From NCBI RefSeq assembly GCF_900176415.1, contig NZ_FWXO01000003.1, positions 251,515-315,514 of the forward strand: a stretch of 64,000 bases of DNA. The letters run 5' to 3'. The number at the start of each line of letters is the position of its first letter. Position 1 is the first letter of the stretch. Source of the DNA: Cellulophaga tyrosinoxydans. GTDB taxonomy: Bacteria; Bacteroidota; Bacteroidia; Flavobacteriales; Flavobacteriaceae. Below are positions 54,852-63,050 of this stretch, piece after piece. Under the pieces are notes generated by a model that saw only the letters and a list, made by a program, of their open reading frames with translations, did no database searches and was not told the origin of the DNA. Made by a program: the position numbers and the translations under genes.

Positions 54852-55586
54852 TTAATCGAAAGACTTATCTTCTTTATACTCGTAATTTATTTTAATTTCT
54901 AAACCCTCTATTTCTTGCTCTGGTTTTTTCTCAATGAAATTTCCATTTTCATCAAAATGCTGAAGGAATTCATCTTCTTCTTCGTTAAAATCTTCCCTTT
55001 GCCAATCATATAATTTAATTTCTGGCATTGGCGTTTTTAAAAAATACGCAAAAATCAATCCGACTAAAAATCCAGACAAATGTCCTTCCCATGATATTTC
55101 GTCCTTTACTGGAAAAATATACCAAAGCATACTCCCATAAATAAATACTACCACTAACGACAACGCTACCATTCTATAATATTTGGAGAATATTCCTTTG
55201 AAAAATATAAAACTTGCAAGCACATAAATTAAGCCACTAGCCCCAATATGATAGGACTCTCTACCTATTAACCAAGTTAAAATACCGGAAACCATTACGC
55301 CAAATACAATTACAGTAAAAGCATTCTTTCTATAAAAGTATAAAAGAGCTGCTGACAGAACCGCTAAAGGCACAGTATTGTTAAACAAATGCTTGGCGGA
55401 CCCATGGATAAACGGACTGAAAATTACACCTCGCAACCCTTTTAGGGTTCTAGGTAGAATGCCATAATTATTGAAATTTAAACCAAATCTTATTTCAATT
55501 AAATATATCGTCCAAATAAGTAGCGCTAATACCATTGGTATAATTACCACAGCATTACTAAATTGAAAATGTTTTGACTCAGTCAT
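54852..55586 (-). CDS. Rhomboid-family intramembrane serine protease
   Basis: A 244-aa membrane protein with six hydrophobic segments (about 13-33, 65-84, 88-108, 112-130, 138-157, 166-183). The nucleophile is Ser117 in HIGASGLIY and the general base is His169 in WEGHLSGF; the HLFNN motif (66-70) marks the oxyanion region. After the last helix there is a charged, acidic tail of about 60 residues (EEEDEFLQHFDENG). The substrate is unknown. Confidence 0.9.
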   Translation of the reverse strand: MTESKHFQFSNAVVIIPMVLALLIWTIYLIEIRFGLNFNNYGILPRTLKGLRGVIFSPFIHGSAKHLFNNTVPLAVLSAALLYFYRKNAFTVIVFGVMVSGILTWLIGRESYHIGASGLIYVLASFIFFKGIFSKYYRMVALSLVVVFIYGSMLWYIFPVKDEISWEGHLSGFLVGLIFAYFLKTPMPEIKLYDWQREDFNEEEDEFLQHFDENGNFIEKKPEQEIEGLEIKINYEYKEDKSFD

Positions 55587-55663
55587 TCTGTTAATTTATA
55601 AAATTGTTCGCAAAAATGTATCCAGAAGTATTAAACATGATAAATTGTCATTCTAAGAATTTG

Positions 55664-55671
55664 TATTTTTG
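55664..55671 (+). promoter_or_regulatory. rarA -7 promoter box TATTTTTG
   Basis: An exact TAnnTTTG match ending 4 nt before the rarA ATG. A TTG lies 16 nt upstream (55645-55647), shorter than the usual -33 spacing. It predicts a leaderless rarA transcript. Confidence 0.6.
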
Positions 55672-55675
55672 ATTT

Positions 55676-56953
55676 ATGAATGAACCATTAGCAGAAAGGG
55701 TACGTCCTAAAACTTTAGAAGACTATATTAGTCAGCTACATTTAGTTGGCGATAAAGGTTCGTTAACACATCAAATAAAAAAAGGCATTATTCCATCTTT
55801 AATACTATGGGGGCCACCAGGGACAGGAAAAACCACATTAGCTAATATTATTGCTACAGAAAGTGGTCGGCCCTTTTACACTTTGAGTGCCATTAATAGT
55901 GGCGTAAAAGATATTAGAGAAGTAATTGATAAGGCCAAACAAAGTGGAGGCTTGTTTACTGCCAAAAACCCTATATTGTTTATTGATGAAATTCACCGAT
56001 TTAGTAAATCGCAACAAGATTCTTTACTCGCTGCTGTTGAAAAAGGTTGGGTTACTTTAATAGGAGCTACTACTGAGAATCCAAGCTTTGAGGTAATACC
56101 TGCATTACTTTCTAGGTGTCAGGTATACATTTTAAATGAGTTTGGTAAAGATGATTTAATAGCTTTATTAAACAGAGCAATAGCGCTTGATTCTTATTTA
56201 AAAACTAAAAATATTACGCTCAAAGAAACCAACGCACTATTGAGACTATCAGGTGGAGATGGTAGAAAGCTTTTAAATATATTTGAATTGGTAGTTAATT
56301 CTGAAGAAGGTAATGCTATTGTTATTACTGATGAATTAGTGATTCAAAAAGTCCAAAAAAATACGGTCAGATATGATAAAACTGGTGAGCAACATTATGA
56401 TATCATTTCTGCTTTTATAAAATCTATTAGAGGTAGTGATCCTAATGCAGCAGTTTATTGGTTAGCTAGAATGATTGAAGGTGGAGAAGATGTGAAGTTT
56501 ATTGCCCGTAGAATGTTAATATCTGCTTCAGAAGATATTGGTTTAGCAAACCCTACAGCATTGGTTATGGCCAATACAACCTTCCAAGCAGTAACAACAA
56601 TTGGTTATCCCGAAGCTCGAATAATACTTAGTCAATGTGCTATTTATTTAGCCACATCTCCAAAAAGCAATGGTAGTTATATGGCCATTAATAGAGCTCT
56701 TAAAACAGTTTCCGACACAGGAGATTTATCAGTTCCGCTAGCTTTGCGAAATGCACCAACTAAATTAATGAAAGATTTAGGATATGGATCTGATTACCAA
56801 TACGCACATGACTATCGAAATAACTTTGTAGCTGCAGAATTTTTACCAGAAGAAATTTCAGGCACAACCTTTTACACTCCCAATCAAAATCAAAGAGAAA
56901 ATGCGATTAAAGATTTTCTTAAAAACAGGTGGAAGGATAAATATTCTTTTTAG
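55676..56953 (+). CDS. rarA: Replication-associated recombination protein RarA (MgsA)
   Basis: A 425-aa AAA+ clamp-loader-like ATPase that acts at stalled replication forks. Begins [18 protein letters not shown], the usual RarA start, which supports the ATG at 55676. Walker [10 protein letters not shown] (46-54), Walker [12 protein letters not shown], sensor 1 [10 protein letters not shown]-terminal tetramerisation and winged part with [19 protein letters not shown]-type wording ([20 protein letters not shown]). Its stop overlaps the convergent gene's stop by 4 nt. Confidence 0.97.
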   Translation: MNEPLAERVRPKTLEDYISQLHLVGDKGSLTHQIKKGIIPSLILWGPPGTGKTTLANIIATESGRPFYTLSAINSGVKDIREVIDKAKQSGGLFTAKNPILFIDEIHRFSKSQQDSLLAAVEKGWVTLIGATTENPSFEVIPALLSRCQVYILNEFGKDDLIALLNRAIALDSYLKTKNITLKETNALLRLSGGDGRKLLNIFELVVNSEEGNAIVITDELVIQKVQKNTVRYDKTGEQHYDIISAFIKSIRGSDPNAAVYWLARMIEGGEDVKFIARRMLISASEDIGLANPTALVMANTTFQAVTTIGYPEARIILSQCAIYLATSPKSNGSYMAINRALKTVSDTGDLSVPLALRNAPTKLMKDLGYGSDYQYAHDYRNNFVAAEFLPEEISGTTFYTPNQNQRENAIKDFLKNRWKDKYSF

Positions 56954-57771
56954 AATTTAATATTTAAAGATTCTTTTTTTAATTCTTCTCCAGCATAATA
57001 CTCAAAATACCAAGCTCCGTTTACTGAATATAAAAGACCAGAAACACCATTTTCTTTTTCACCAATGAATATATTTGGTTGAGACGTTTTATATAACTTC
57101 ATTACAATTTTAGGAGTGCTATCCACCAATTGATAACCATTTGTAATCCCCTGAGCATATAAGTGTGAAACTGTAGTGCTTTCCTTTTGAATAGTAGTAA
57201 CTGTGGTATTCACTTGAGTAACTTCATTGAGTTTTGGTTCTTGAACTGTAACAATATCTTTTGTTTTAATAGGCGCTTCTGATTTTACTTCAGCTTGCTC
57301 AACTATATCAACAGGTGAGACTGTTTCTATTGACACCTTAGAGGAGCCATTGTACGCATAATCAAATGTTGAGAATGAACTTAAGGCATCATTAATTGCC
57401 TCAGCATAACTTGCATTAAATTCTTTTAATTTGCTTGTTCCCTCTTTAGTCCTGTATATTTCAACAGAATTACAATCTTTAAAAACAACAGTTGCTTTAG
57501 TTGTAAACATATTAGAATCATCTACTAATTCTGCCACAACAGCTAAACATCTATTAGATTTAATTTCTGAAGGTAATTTATCACTATACACTACATTCAT
57601 TCCCTTTTCTGAAAGTAGAAATTTTATTAATGTACTGGTTTTATATTGATTAGGAGATTTAAATGCCTCAAATTGCACAGGCACTATAATATATTTGTAC
57701 TGATTTATTTCTTGTTGCGCATAAATAAAAGAGCAAAACAGTAAGAGTAGTATTGATGATAATTTTCTCAT
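56950..57771 (-). CDS. Secreted protein, unknown, downstream of a DUF5723 gene
   Basis: A 273-aa protein with a signal peptide (1-18, ending IYAQQ). Mature part: an N-terminal alpha/beta domain about 20-125 (YKYIIVPVQFEAFKS, LIKFLLSEKGMNVVYSD) that resembles periplasmic envelope-stress-type domains, a Thr/Val/Glu-rich linker (about 140-205) and a C-terminal domain (about 210-273). It is 11 nt after the DUF5723 gene on the same strand, so they form an operon. No named family recognised. Confidence 0.75.
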   Translation of the reverse strand: MRKLSSILLLLFCSFIYAQQEINQYKYIIVPVQFEAFKSPNQYKTSTLIKFLLSEKGMNVVYSDKLPSEIKSNRCLAVVAELVDDSNMFTTKATVVFKDCNSVEIYRTKEGTSKLKEFNASYAEAINDALSSFSTFDYAYNGSSKVSIETVSPVDIVEQAEVKSEAPIKTKDIVTVQEPKLNEVTQVNTTVTTIQKESTTVSHLYAQGITNGYQLVDSTPKIVMKLYKTSQPNIFIGEKENGVSGLLYSVNGAWYFEYYAGEELKKESLNIKF

Positions 57772-57782
57772 GAGGTAATTTA

Positions 57783-59225
57783 TTAATTCTTACCCCAAGA
57801 TATAATATTTATTCCAAACTGAAATGATGCATACTTACTATTAGCAAGATTAGTGTATCCAATTAAATTATCCGTCATTAAATACATATTTACAGGTCCT
57901 GCCTGAATACTGGCGCCTAGCCCTAAATTGGCAAAAGAATACTTATCAATTGTATAAGTAGATTTAAGCGACATGAAATTTCCCAAACGATGTTGATAAA
58001 AAGCAGTTAAGGCTACTTGAGGTCCGCGAGGACGATTAATTGCGTATAATTGTGCTCCATAGCTATTTTTGAAAATACTTCCATTAGAATTTCCACCTAC
58101 ACTACTTGTACAATAACAATCTTTCAGTGAACCTATTTGCTTACCAAAATCTCTGCGCAAAGAGGCATATAACTTTGTGGAACGAAAAGTCACAAAGTTT
58201 TTACTCTCCACTTCATAAGGAACCAATGCCTTTAAATCATCAACAAAAGTACGCCATTGACCTGTACCATTAATTATGTCTTCTGGCAAGATTACTTCTA
58301 GGCCTTCTGTACTTGCTGATCCTTTAAGTGAGTATGTTCTAACATCTTTACTATGATAAATAAAACCAACATCTAAAACACTTGCAGTTAATACGGTTCT
58401 ATCGTCAAGGTTGTAGGTAAATCCTAAATCTAAACCAAGACCCAAATTACCGCCAAATAATGCCCTTTTAGTTAAAATACCTGGTACACTTGATCCATTG
58501 GATTGGTCATCTATGGCATCTTTAAGTTCAAAAACACCTGATGTTCTAATTTCAATATCTGCATCTAAAGTAGCGTTAAGTAAATTACGATCTCCTTCAG
58601 TAGTTACAAAATATCCTTTATTATTTGTTGAATTAAAATTTAGAAAACTAGAATACACTTTACCTCTAAACCCAACTGAAAGTTGATTAGAAACTTGTTT
58701 GTTTATTCCAAAATGATATACATTTAAAATTTCCCCTCGGGTTTTCAAATGACTTAAATCGTACTTTTTATTTAATTCATTTGTATTTCCTACATAGGCC
58801 AATAAAGCATAGTCTTGAAAATAATAACCAATAGCATCTCCTTCATTATATGCACCAAAAGAATAAAAAACTCTATCATTTTTTTTACTTCTGTACCCTA
58901 CGTTAATAAGTTCAATTTGATAGGTTCCACTTAATTCATCTTTATAGTCCATTCCGTTGATTATTTTATCTCGGAATTTAGTATTGAAATCAATTCCATC
59001 ATTAGCAAATAAATCGTTAGAAACAAATCCGCTATTACCTGCTTGAAAAGATACGCCTGATAAAACCGGAACACCTGTATACCATTTAAAATTAGTGGTC
59101 ATACCTGGGTTCAGCAACAAGGCCTGTGGCACTTCATTAAAATCATACAACAATTGCTTGTTCTGACTTTGACTCATAGTAGCTCCTAGCATTAAAATGC
59201 ATAATAAAAAATATCTTAATCTCAT
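57783..59225 (-). CDS. DUF5723-family predicted outer-membrane beta-barrel protein
   Basis: A 480-aa protein with a signal peptide (about 1-20) and the DUF5723 start after maturation (LLYDFNEVPQALLLNPGMTT split at about 25-45). The alternating Tyr/Phe-rich strands and the final FQFGINIISW fit an outer-membrane barrel. A short Cys pair (KDCYCTSS, about residue 370) probably sits in an external loop. Overlaps the preceding small lipoprotein gene by 4 nt (ATGA) and precedes the 273-aa secreted protein by 11 nt. Confidence 0.8.
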   Translation of the reverse strand: MRLRYFLLCILMLGATMSQSQNKQLLYDFNEVPQALLLNPGMTTNFKWYTGVPVLSGVSFQAGNSGFVSNDLFANDGIDFNTKFRDKIINGMDYKDELSGTYQIELINVGYRSKKNDRVFYSFGAYNEGDAIGYYFQDYALLAYVGNTNELNKKYDLSHLKTRGEILNVYHFGINKQVSNQLSVGFRGKVYSSFLNFNSTNNKGYFVTTEGDRNLLNATLDADIEIRTSGVFELKDAIDDQSNGSSVPGILTKRALFGGNLGLGLDLGFTYNLDDRTVLTASVLDVGFIYHSKDVRTYSLKGSASTEGLEVILPEDIINGTGQWRTFVDDLKALVPYEVESKNFVTFRSTKLYASLRRDFGKQIGSLKDCYCTSSVGGNSNGSIFKNSYGAQLYAINRPRGPQVALTAFYQHRLGNFMSLKSTYTIDKYSFANLGLGASIQAGPVNMYLMTDNLIGYTNLANSKYASFQFGINIISWGKN

Positions 59226-59764
59226 TCTAAAACTCTTAGCTTAAAACTAGCACTTGATCTAAAAATGAGTTTAGGATCAGGCAAAGATGAAACACTTGTA
59301 TTGCCGCTATTATTAAGGATACTTATTTGAAAACTTGAAGTGTTTTTTAATATATCGATACTTTTCCCAGATGGTGGTCCATAGAATACCTCGTAATCCG
59401 AAATTACTGTTGGCGGAGCCGGATTCAAAGAAAACAATTCAAAATCTAGAGTATTGCCGCCTTCATCTAAAAAATCTATTCTAATATCTAGTTGTTTACT
59501 AGTGCTATTTTCTAATTGAAAAATTATGGATCCAGATATTACTCTATCAGCAAATAAATCTACATTAAATCCATTAAAATCTATGTTCTGAGATACTCCT
59601 CCGGTTGTATTTATCAAATCTTCTGTGGTCTCTAAATAAACCATAGGACCTGTTGCCTCTGTGATGACTTCTAAATCTTTAGCTTGATCGAAATTCTGAG
59701 CATCGGAGCAAGCCAGAATAGTAAGCAACCAAAAAAAGTAAAAAAGATTAGGGGAATTTTTCAT
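59222..59764 (-). CDS. Small lipoprotein, unknown, coupled to the DUF5723 gene
   Basis: A 180-aa lipoprotein (lipobox TILAC, Cys19, followed by SDAQNFDQAKD). The mature region is one beta-sandwich-like domain with a hydrophobic strand pattern (GSIIFQLENSTSKQLDIRIDFLDEGG, about 77-103). The final four bases overlap the DUF5723 start (ATGA), so synthesis is coupled. It looks like a partner of that barrel; the function is unknown. Confidence 0.75.
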   Translation of the reverse strand: MKNSPNLFYFFWLLTILACSDAQNFDQAKDLEVITEATGPMVYLETTEDLINTTGGVSQNIDFNGFNVDLFADRVISGSIIFQLENSTSKQLDIRIDFLDEGGNTLDFELFSLNPAPPTVISDYEVFYGPPSGKSIDILKNTSSFQISILNNSGNTSVSSLPDPKLIFRSSASFKLRVLE

Positions 59765-59825
59765 TGTAAATAATTCAACTCTTAGTGTGTCAAACTCTTA
59801 TCAAAATAGAGTTCTTATTAAAACG

Positions 59826-60515
59826 CTATAAATAAGATTTTATTTCATCTAATTCTGTAATTATATCACAAATATTATGCCTTTCTTCATTATGCGCATT
59901 AAAATGTAGTACATGAAAACCTAATGCTTTAGCGCCTAGAATATCTGCCTCTAAACTATCTCCAATCATTAAAGATTTTTCAGGAATTGTGTTTGCTTTA
60001 TTCAATGCTAATTCAAAAATTACAGGATTCGGTTTTTTAACTCCTGCCATTTCAGAATTTATTACATGGGTAAAAAAGCTATCTATATTGGAATTTCTAA
60101 TTTTCCTATCTTGAACCTCTTGAAACCCATTAGTAATTATATGTAATTGGTATTTGGGTTTTAAATATTTTAGCACTTCCATAGCATTAGGAAATAGATG
60201 ATTAAAGCTTGACAAATTAGCTATATATTCTTCGGATAAATGGTTAATAACCGCATCACTGACATTTATTCCTAAACTATCGAATGTTACTTTTAAACGC
60301 TGGTATCTTAGATCTATCTTAGAAATTTTATCTTCTCTAAATAATCGCCAAAATATTAAATTATTAGGGACATAAACTTTCAGAAAATCATCCAAGTCCA
60401 CCGTTACTTGATTCTCTGAAAGTATTTTTTCAAAGGTAAGGGCAGAGTTTTTTTCAAAATCCCAAAGTGTATGGTCTAAATCAAAAAAAACATCGGTTAC
60501 TATTTTATTATACAT
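59826..60515 (-). CDS. yjjG: YjjG-family HAD phosphatase (noncanonical pyrimidine nucleotidase)
   Basis: A 229-aa HAD hydrolase. Motif I FDLDHTLWDF (Asp12 nucleophile, Asp14), motif II IITNGF, motif III KKPNPVIFELAL (Lys), motif IV MIGDSLEADILGA. Closest pattern is YjjG, which dephosphorylates dUMP, dTMP and noncanonical pyrimidine nucleotides in E. coli; specificity here is inferred. Its start overlaps the stop of the upstream gene by 8 nt. Confidence 0.85.
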   Translation of the reverse strand: MYNKIVTDVFFDLDHTLWDFEKNSALTFEKILSENQVTVDLDDFLKVYVPNNLIFWRLFREDKISKIDLRYQRLKVTFDSLGINVSDAVINHLSEEYIANLSSFNHLFPNAMEVLKYLKPKYQLHIITNGFQEVQDRKIRNSNIDSFFTHVINSEMAGVKKPNPVIFELALNKANTIPEKSLMIGDSLEADILGAKALGFHVLHFNAHNEERHNICDIITELDEIKSYL

Positions 60516-61803
60516 GGTATTTTCTTAAAACATTTTCATAAAGTTGTTTCCAGTCGACAACACCTTGTTCGCCTAATAATTCGTTGGAAAAAACGGTATT
60601 AAATTTGCCATTTACATTTTTAATTTGTCCATACACAAAATCCAATTTTGCATTAATTTCCTCAATACTCTTAAGTTTACTCAATGCATAATCATGCACA
60701 GCAAAAGGGTGTATTTTTATAGGCTGCTGTACTTCTAAATTAATATCATAAAAATAAAACGGGAAGCTAGTACTAGCTCTAAATCCCATTTCATGTGTAT
60801 ATCCCATGGTGTAATCGTCTGTAAATTCAGCTTCTACTAAATTTCTATATGTTAACGGAATATCTACCCTATTATAGCGTAATCGCGAATAATTAATTGG
60901 TCTATTAATAACATTAGACAAACTCTTTTTTTCTTTTTTAAGCAAATCTGTATTATGAAAAGAACTATAGGATGCACATAGAGATACAATGCTATAATCT
61001 GAAATGGACTTTATTAGAAACTGAAATCGATTATTATTTGTTGATACATTCTTATCAAACGTAGAGTAATCAGCAAATTGAAAAAAGAATAGACTTGTGA
61101 TATTATATTTTTTATGACAATCTATTAACCAAGAAAAATTATTATATGGATCTTTTTCAGGATTAAACCAAACAGCTATACGCTGTAGAACTCTTTTAAA
61201 TTTTAACGAGGTTATATCTAAAATAAATCCGGCAAAACTCCGAACTATACCTCTATGTGCATAACAATGAGATGTTGTAACATCTATAATAGAATTATAG
61301 GTATACTTATTATCCCTTGATTTTAAATCAGGAAAGCGCTCTTTGAGTTTAATTAATAATTTATTTGCCCAAATATCTACTACTGGCAACTGCAAAAAAT
61401 TGTTTTTATAGGCTAAACTCTCCAAAGGAGGAAACCTATCATGAATATCTTTTACATGTGGTAAATACTCTTCATACCTACTCAATAAATAAAAGCTGGC
61501 GGAGAAAATATCAAAAGGAATTGTACTGCGTTCTCCAGCATTAAAAAAACAAGGCACTCCATCCCAATCATGAACTTTTATTTGAATATCATTAATTCCT
61601 TGCTCAAAAAGTAGGTCATTACTTCTTACAAAAAACTCGTTCTGAAGTGGTAATTTAGTATACGTAATCTTGGCGCCAGAATGCTTTATAAAATCTTCTA
61701 CTTTCGCTGTAAACTGAACATTTATCCCCAATATTCGCTCAAAAATCTGCTTCATTACGAAACTAAACCTTGGCGTTATCTTATGGGTATATATTAGAAG
61801 CAT
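60508..61803 (-). CDS. DUF7033/polysaccharide-deacetylase-like protein, probably inactive
   Basis: A 431-aa cytoplasmic-looking protein that matches, by length and layout, flavobacterial polysaccharide deacetylase-like (NodB-fold) proteins with an N-terminal DUF7033 region (ITPRFSFVMKQIFERILGI). The NodB metal motif, normally Asp-x-Asp, reads IIDVTTSHC (172-180); the motif with His-Pro-Ser reads LCASYSS (275-281); the SRQH-like segment reads YSRLRY (305-310). Later structural motifs remain (GYTHEMGFRASTSFPF, about 333-348). So the fold may persist without the metal site. Overlaps the HAD gene by 8 nt. Confidence 0.72.
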   Translation of the reverse strand: MLLIYTHKITPRFSFVMKQIFERILGINVQFTAKVEDFIKHSGAKITYTKLPLQNEFFVRSNDLLFEQGINDIQIKVHDWDGVPCFFNAGERSTIPFDIFSASFYLLSRYEEYLPHVKDIHDRFPPLESLAYKNNFLQLPVVDIWANKLLIKLKERFPDLKSRDNKYTYNSIIDVTTSHCYAHRGIVRSFAGFILDITSLKFKRVLQRIAVWFNPEKDPYNNFSWLIDCHKKYNITSLFFFQFADYSTFDKNVSTNNNRFQFLIKSISDYSIVSLCASYSSFHNTDLLKKEKKSLSNVINRPINYSRLRYNRVDIPLTYRNLVEAEFTDDYTMGYTHEMGFRASTSFPFYFYDINLEVQQPIKIHPFAVHDYALSKLKSIEEINAKLDFVYGQIKNVNGKFNTVFSNELLGEQGVVDWKQLYENVLRKYHV

Positions 61804-61843
61804 ACATTTTAAATATCATTATAATAAAACATAACATATTAGG

Positions 61844-62542
61844 CTACATTATATTTTCATCTGCAAAGCTAAAATATTCTGTCTGAGTGATGATCAAATG
61901 ATCCAAAACTTTTATATCTAATCCTTCTGCTGCATTTTTTATTTTCAGTGTAATTTGTTTATCTGCCGCGCTAGGTTTAAGCGTGCCAGATGGATGGTTA
62001 TGCGCAAGAATTATGGCCACCGCTCCTATTTCTAATGCTTCTTTCATAATTAATCGCACATCTACCAAAGTACCGGTAATGCTACCCTTACTCTGTTGCG
62101 AACAATGCAGAACTTTATTAGAATTATTTAAGAAAACTACCCAGAACTCTTCGTGTGGTAATTCTCCCATGGAAGGTTGTAACAATTCAAAAACGCTTTT
62201 ACTACTTGTTATTTTCGTGATTTTTTCTGCATCTTCTCCTCTTCTACGTCGTCCAATTTCTAAGGCAGCAGCAATAGTAACGGCTTTGGCTTCTCCAATA
62301 CCTTTAAATTGCATTAATTTTTTAACTGATAATTTTCCTAAATCATTTAGATTATTGTTTACTGACGCAAGAATTCTTTTTGAGAGTTCTACTGCGCTTT
62401 CATCTCTGCTTCCGGATCCTATCAATATCGCAATTAGTTCTGCATCTGATAATACAGATCGCCCTTTTAGAATTAGTTTTTCTCTAGGCTTATCATCATC
62501 TGCCCAGTTTTTAATGGAAAAAGAAGTTGAATTTTCTGGCAT
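61844..62542 (-). CDS. radC: RadC-family JAB-domain protein
   Basis: A 232-aa protein; I start at 62542 (MPENSTSF) because a -7-like box (TATCTTTA, 62554-62547) lies just upstream and homologues begin near here. N-terminal UPF0758 region with helix-hairpin-helix (LSVKKLMQFKGIGEAKAVTIAAALEIGRR, split), C-terminal JAB/MPN metalloprotease-like domain with Glu in LPHEEFW and the JAMM motif HNHPSGTLKPSAAD. Despite the name its role in repair is unproven. Confidence 0.93.
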   Translation of the reverse strand: MPENSTSFSIKNWADDDKPREKLILKGRSVLSDAELIAILIGSGSRDESAVELSKRILASVNNNLNDLGKLSVKKLMQFKGIGEAKAVTIAAALEIGRRRRGEDAEKITKITSSKSVFELLQPSMGELPHEEFWVVFLNNSNKVLHCSQQSKGSITGTLVDVRLIMKEALEIGAVAIILAHNHPSGTLKPSAADKQITLKIKNAAEGLDIKVLDHLIITQTEYFSFADENIM

Positions 62543-62546
62543 TTGA

Positions 62547-62554
62547 TAAAGATA
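62547..62554 (-). promoter_or_regulatory. radC -7 promoter box TATCTTTA
   Basis: One mismatch from TAnnTTTG, ending 4 nt before the radC ATG at 62542, which would make the mRNA leaderless. Confidence 0.45.
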
Positions 62555-62605
62555 AGGAACTAATTTTTTTATTGTAATTTTCAAGTAGATTTAAAACACA
62601 CCAAT

Positions 62606-63049
62606 ATGAAAAGCATATTTGACGAAAGCATTAAAAACGAACTCATTTCCCGTATAGACAAACTCCAAGAAAATTCTGAAAGAAAATGGGGTAAAATGAC
62701 AGTTGGACAAATGGCTTGGCATTGCCAATATCCTTTAAAAATAGCTGTAGACAATAAGCCTAGTACTAAAAAAGGTAGCCTATTGGCGAAATTGTTTTTT
62801 AAAAAATCTATGTATAACGACAAACCTTGGCGAAAAAATTTACCCACAGCTCCGCAATTAAAAGCAAGAGAACCAAAAAATTTTAACGATGAAGTAAAAC
62901 TCTTACGCCAACTTACTTTAGAAGCTCATGAAACTAAATCTAGGGATCATTGGAACCCGCATCCAGCTTTTGGAAATTTTACAAAAGAACAATGGGGCCA
63001 AATGGAATACAAACATTTAGACCATCATTTAAGACAATTTGGTGTATAG
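62606..63049 (+). CDS. DUF1569 (DinB-fold) protein
   Basis: A 147-aa four-helix-bundle protein of the DUF1569/DinB superfamily. MTVGQMAWHCQYPL and the C-terminal YKHLDHHLRQFG carry the His residues that bind a divalent metal in the superfamily. Function unknown (DinB-like proteins include thiol-dependent transferases). Divergent from radC over a 63-bp gap, its stop 1 bp from the mpl stop. Confidence 0.85.
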   Translation: MKSIFDESIKNELISRIDKLQENSERKWGKMTVGQMAWHCQYPLKIAVDNKPSTKKGSLLAKLFFKKSMYNDKPWRKNLPTAPQLKAREPKNFNDEVKLLRQLTLEAHETKSRDHWNPHPAFGNFTKEQWGQMEYKHLDHHLRQFGV

Positions 63050-63050
63050 C

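Noticed and set aside
59793-59813. Hairpin AACTCT/AGAGTT upstream of the small lipoprotein gene as a terminator of an upstream unit
   Set aside because: Six AT-rich base pairs and no U run; not convincing.
61983-62546. 187-codon open frame antisense to radC
   Set aside because: Product is Ser/Leu/Ile-rich and unrelated to any domain; radC on the other strand has complete JAMM and HhH motifs.
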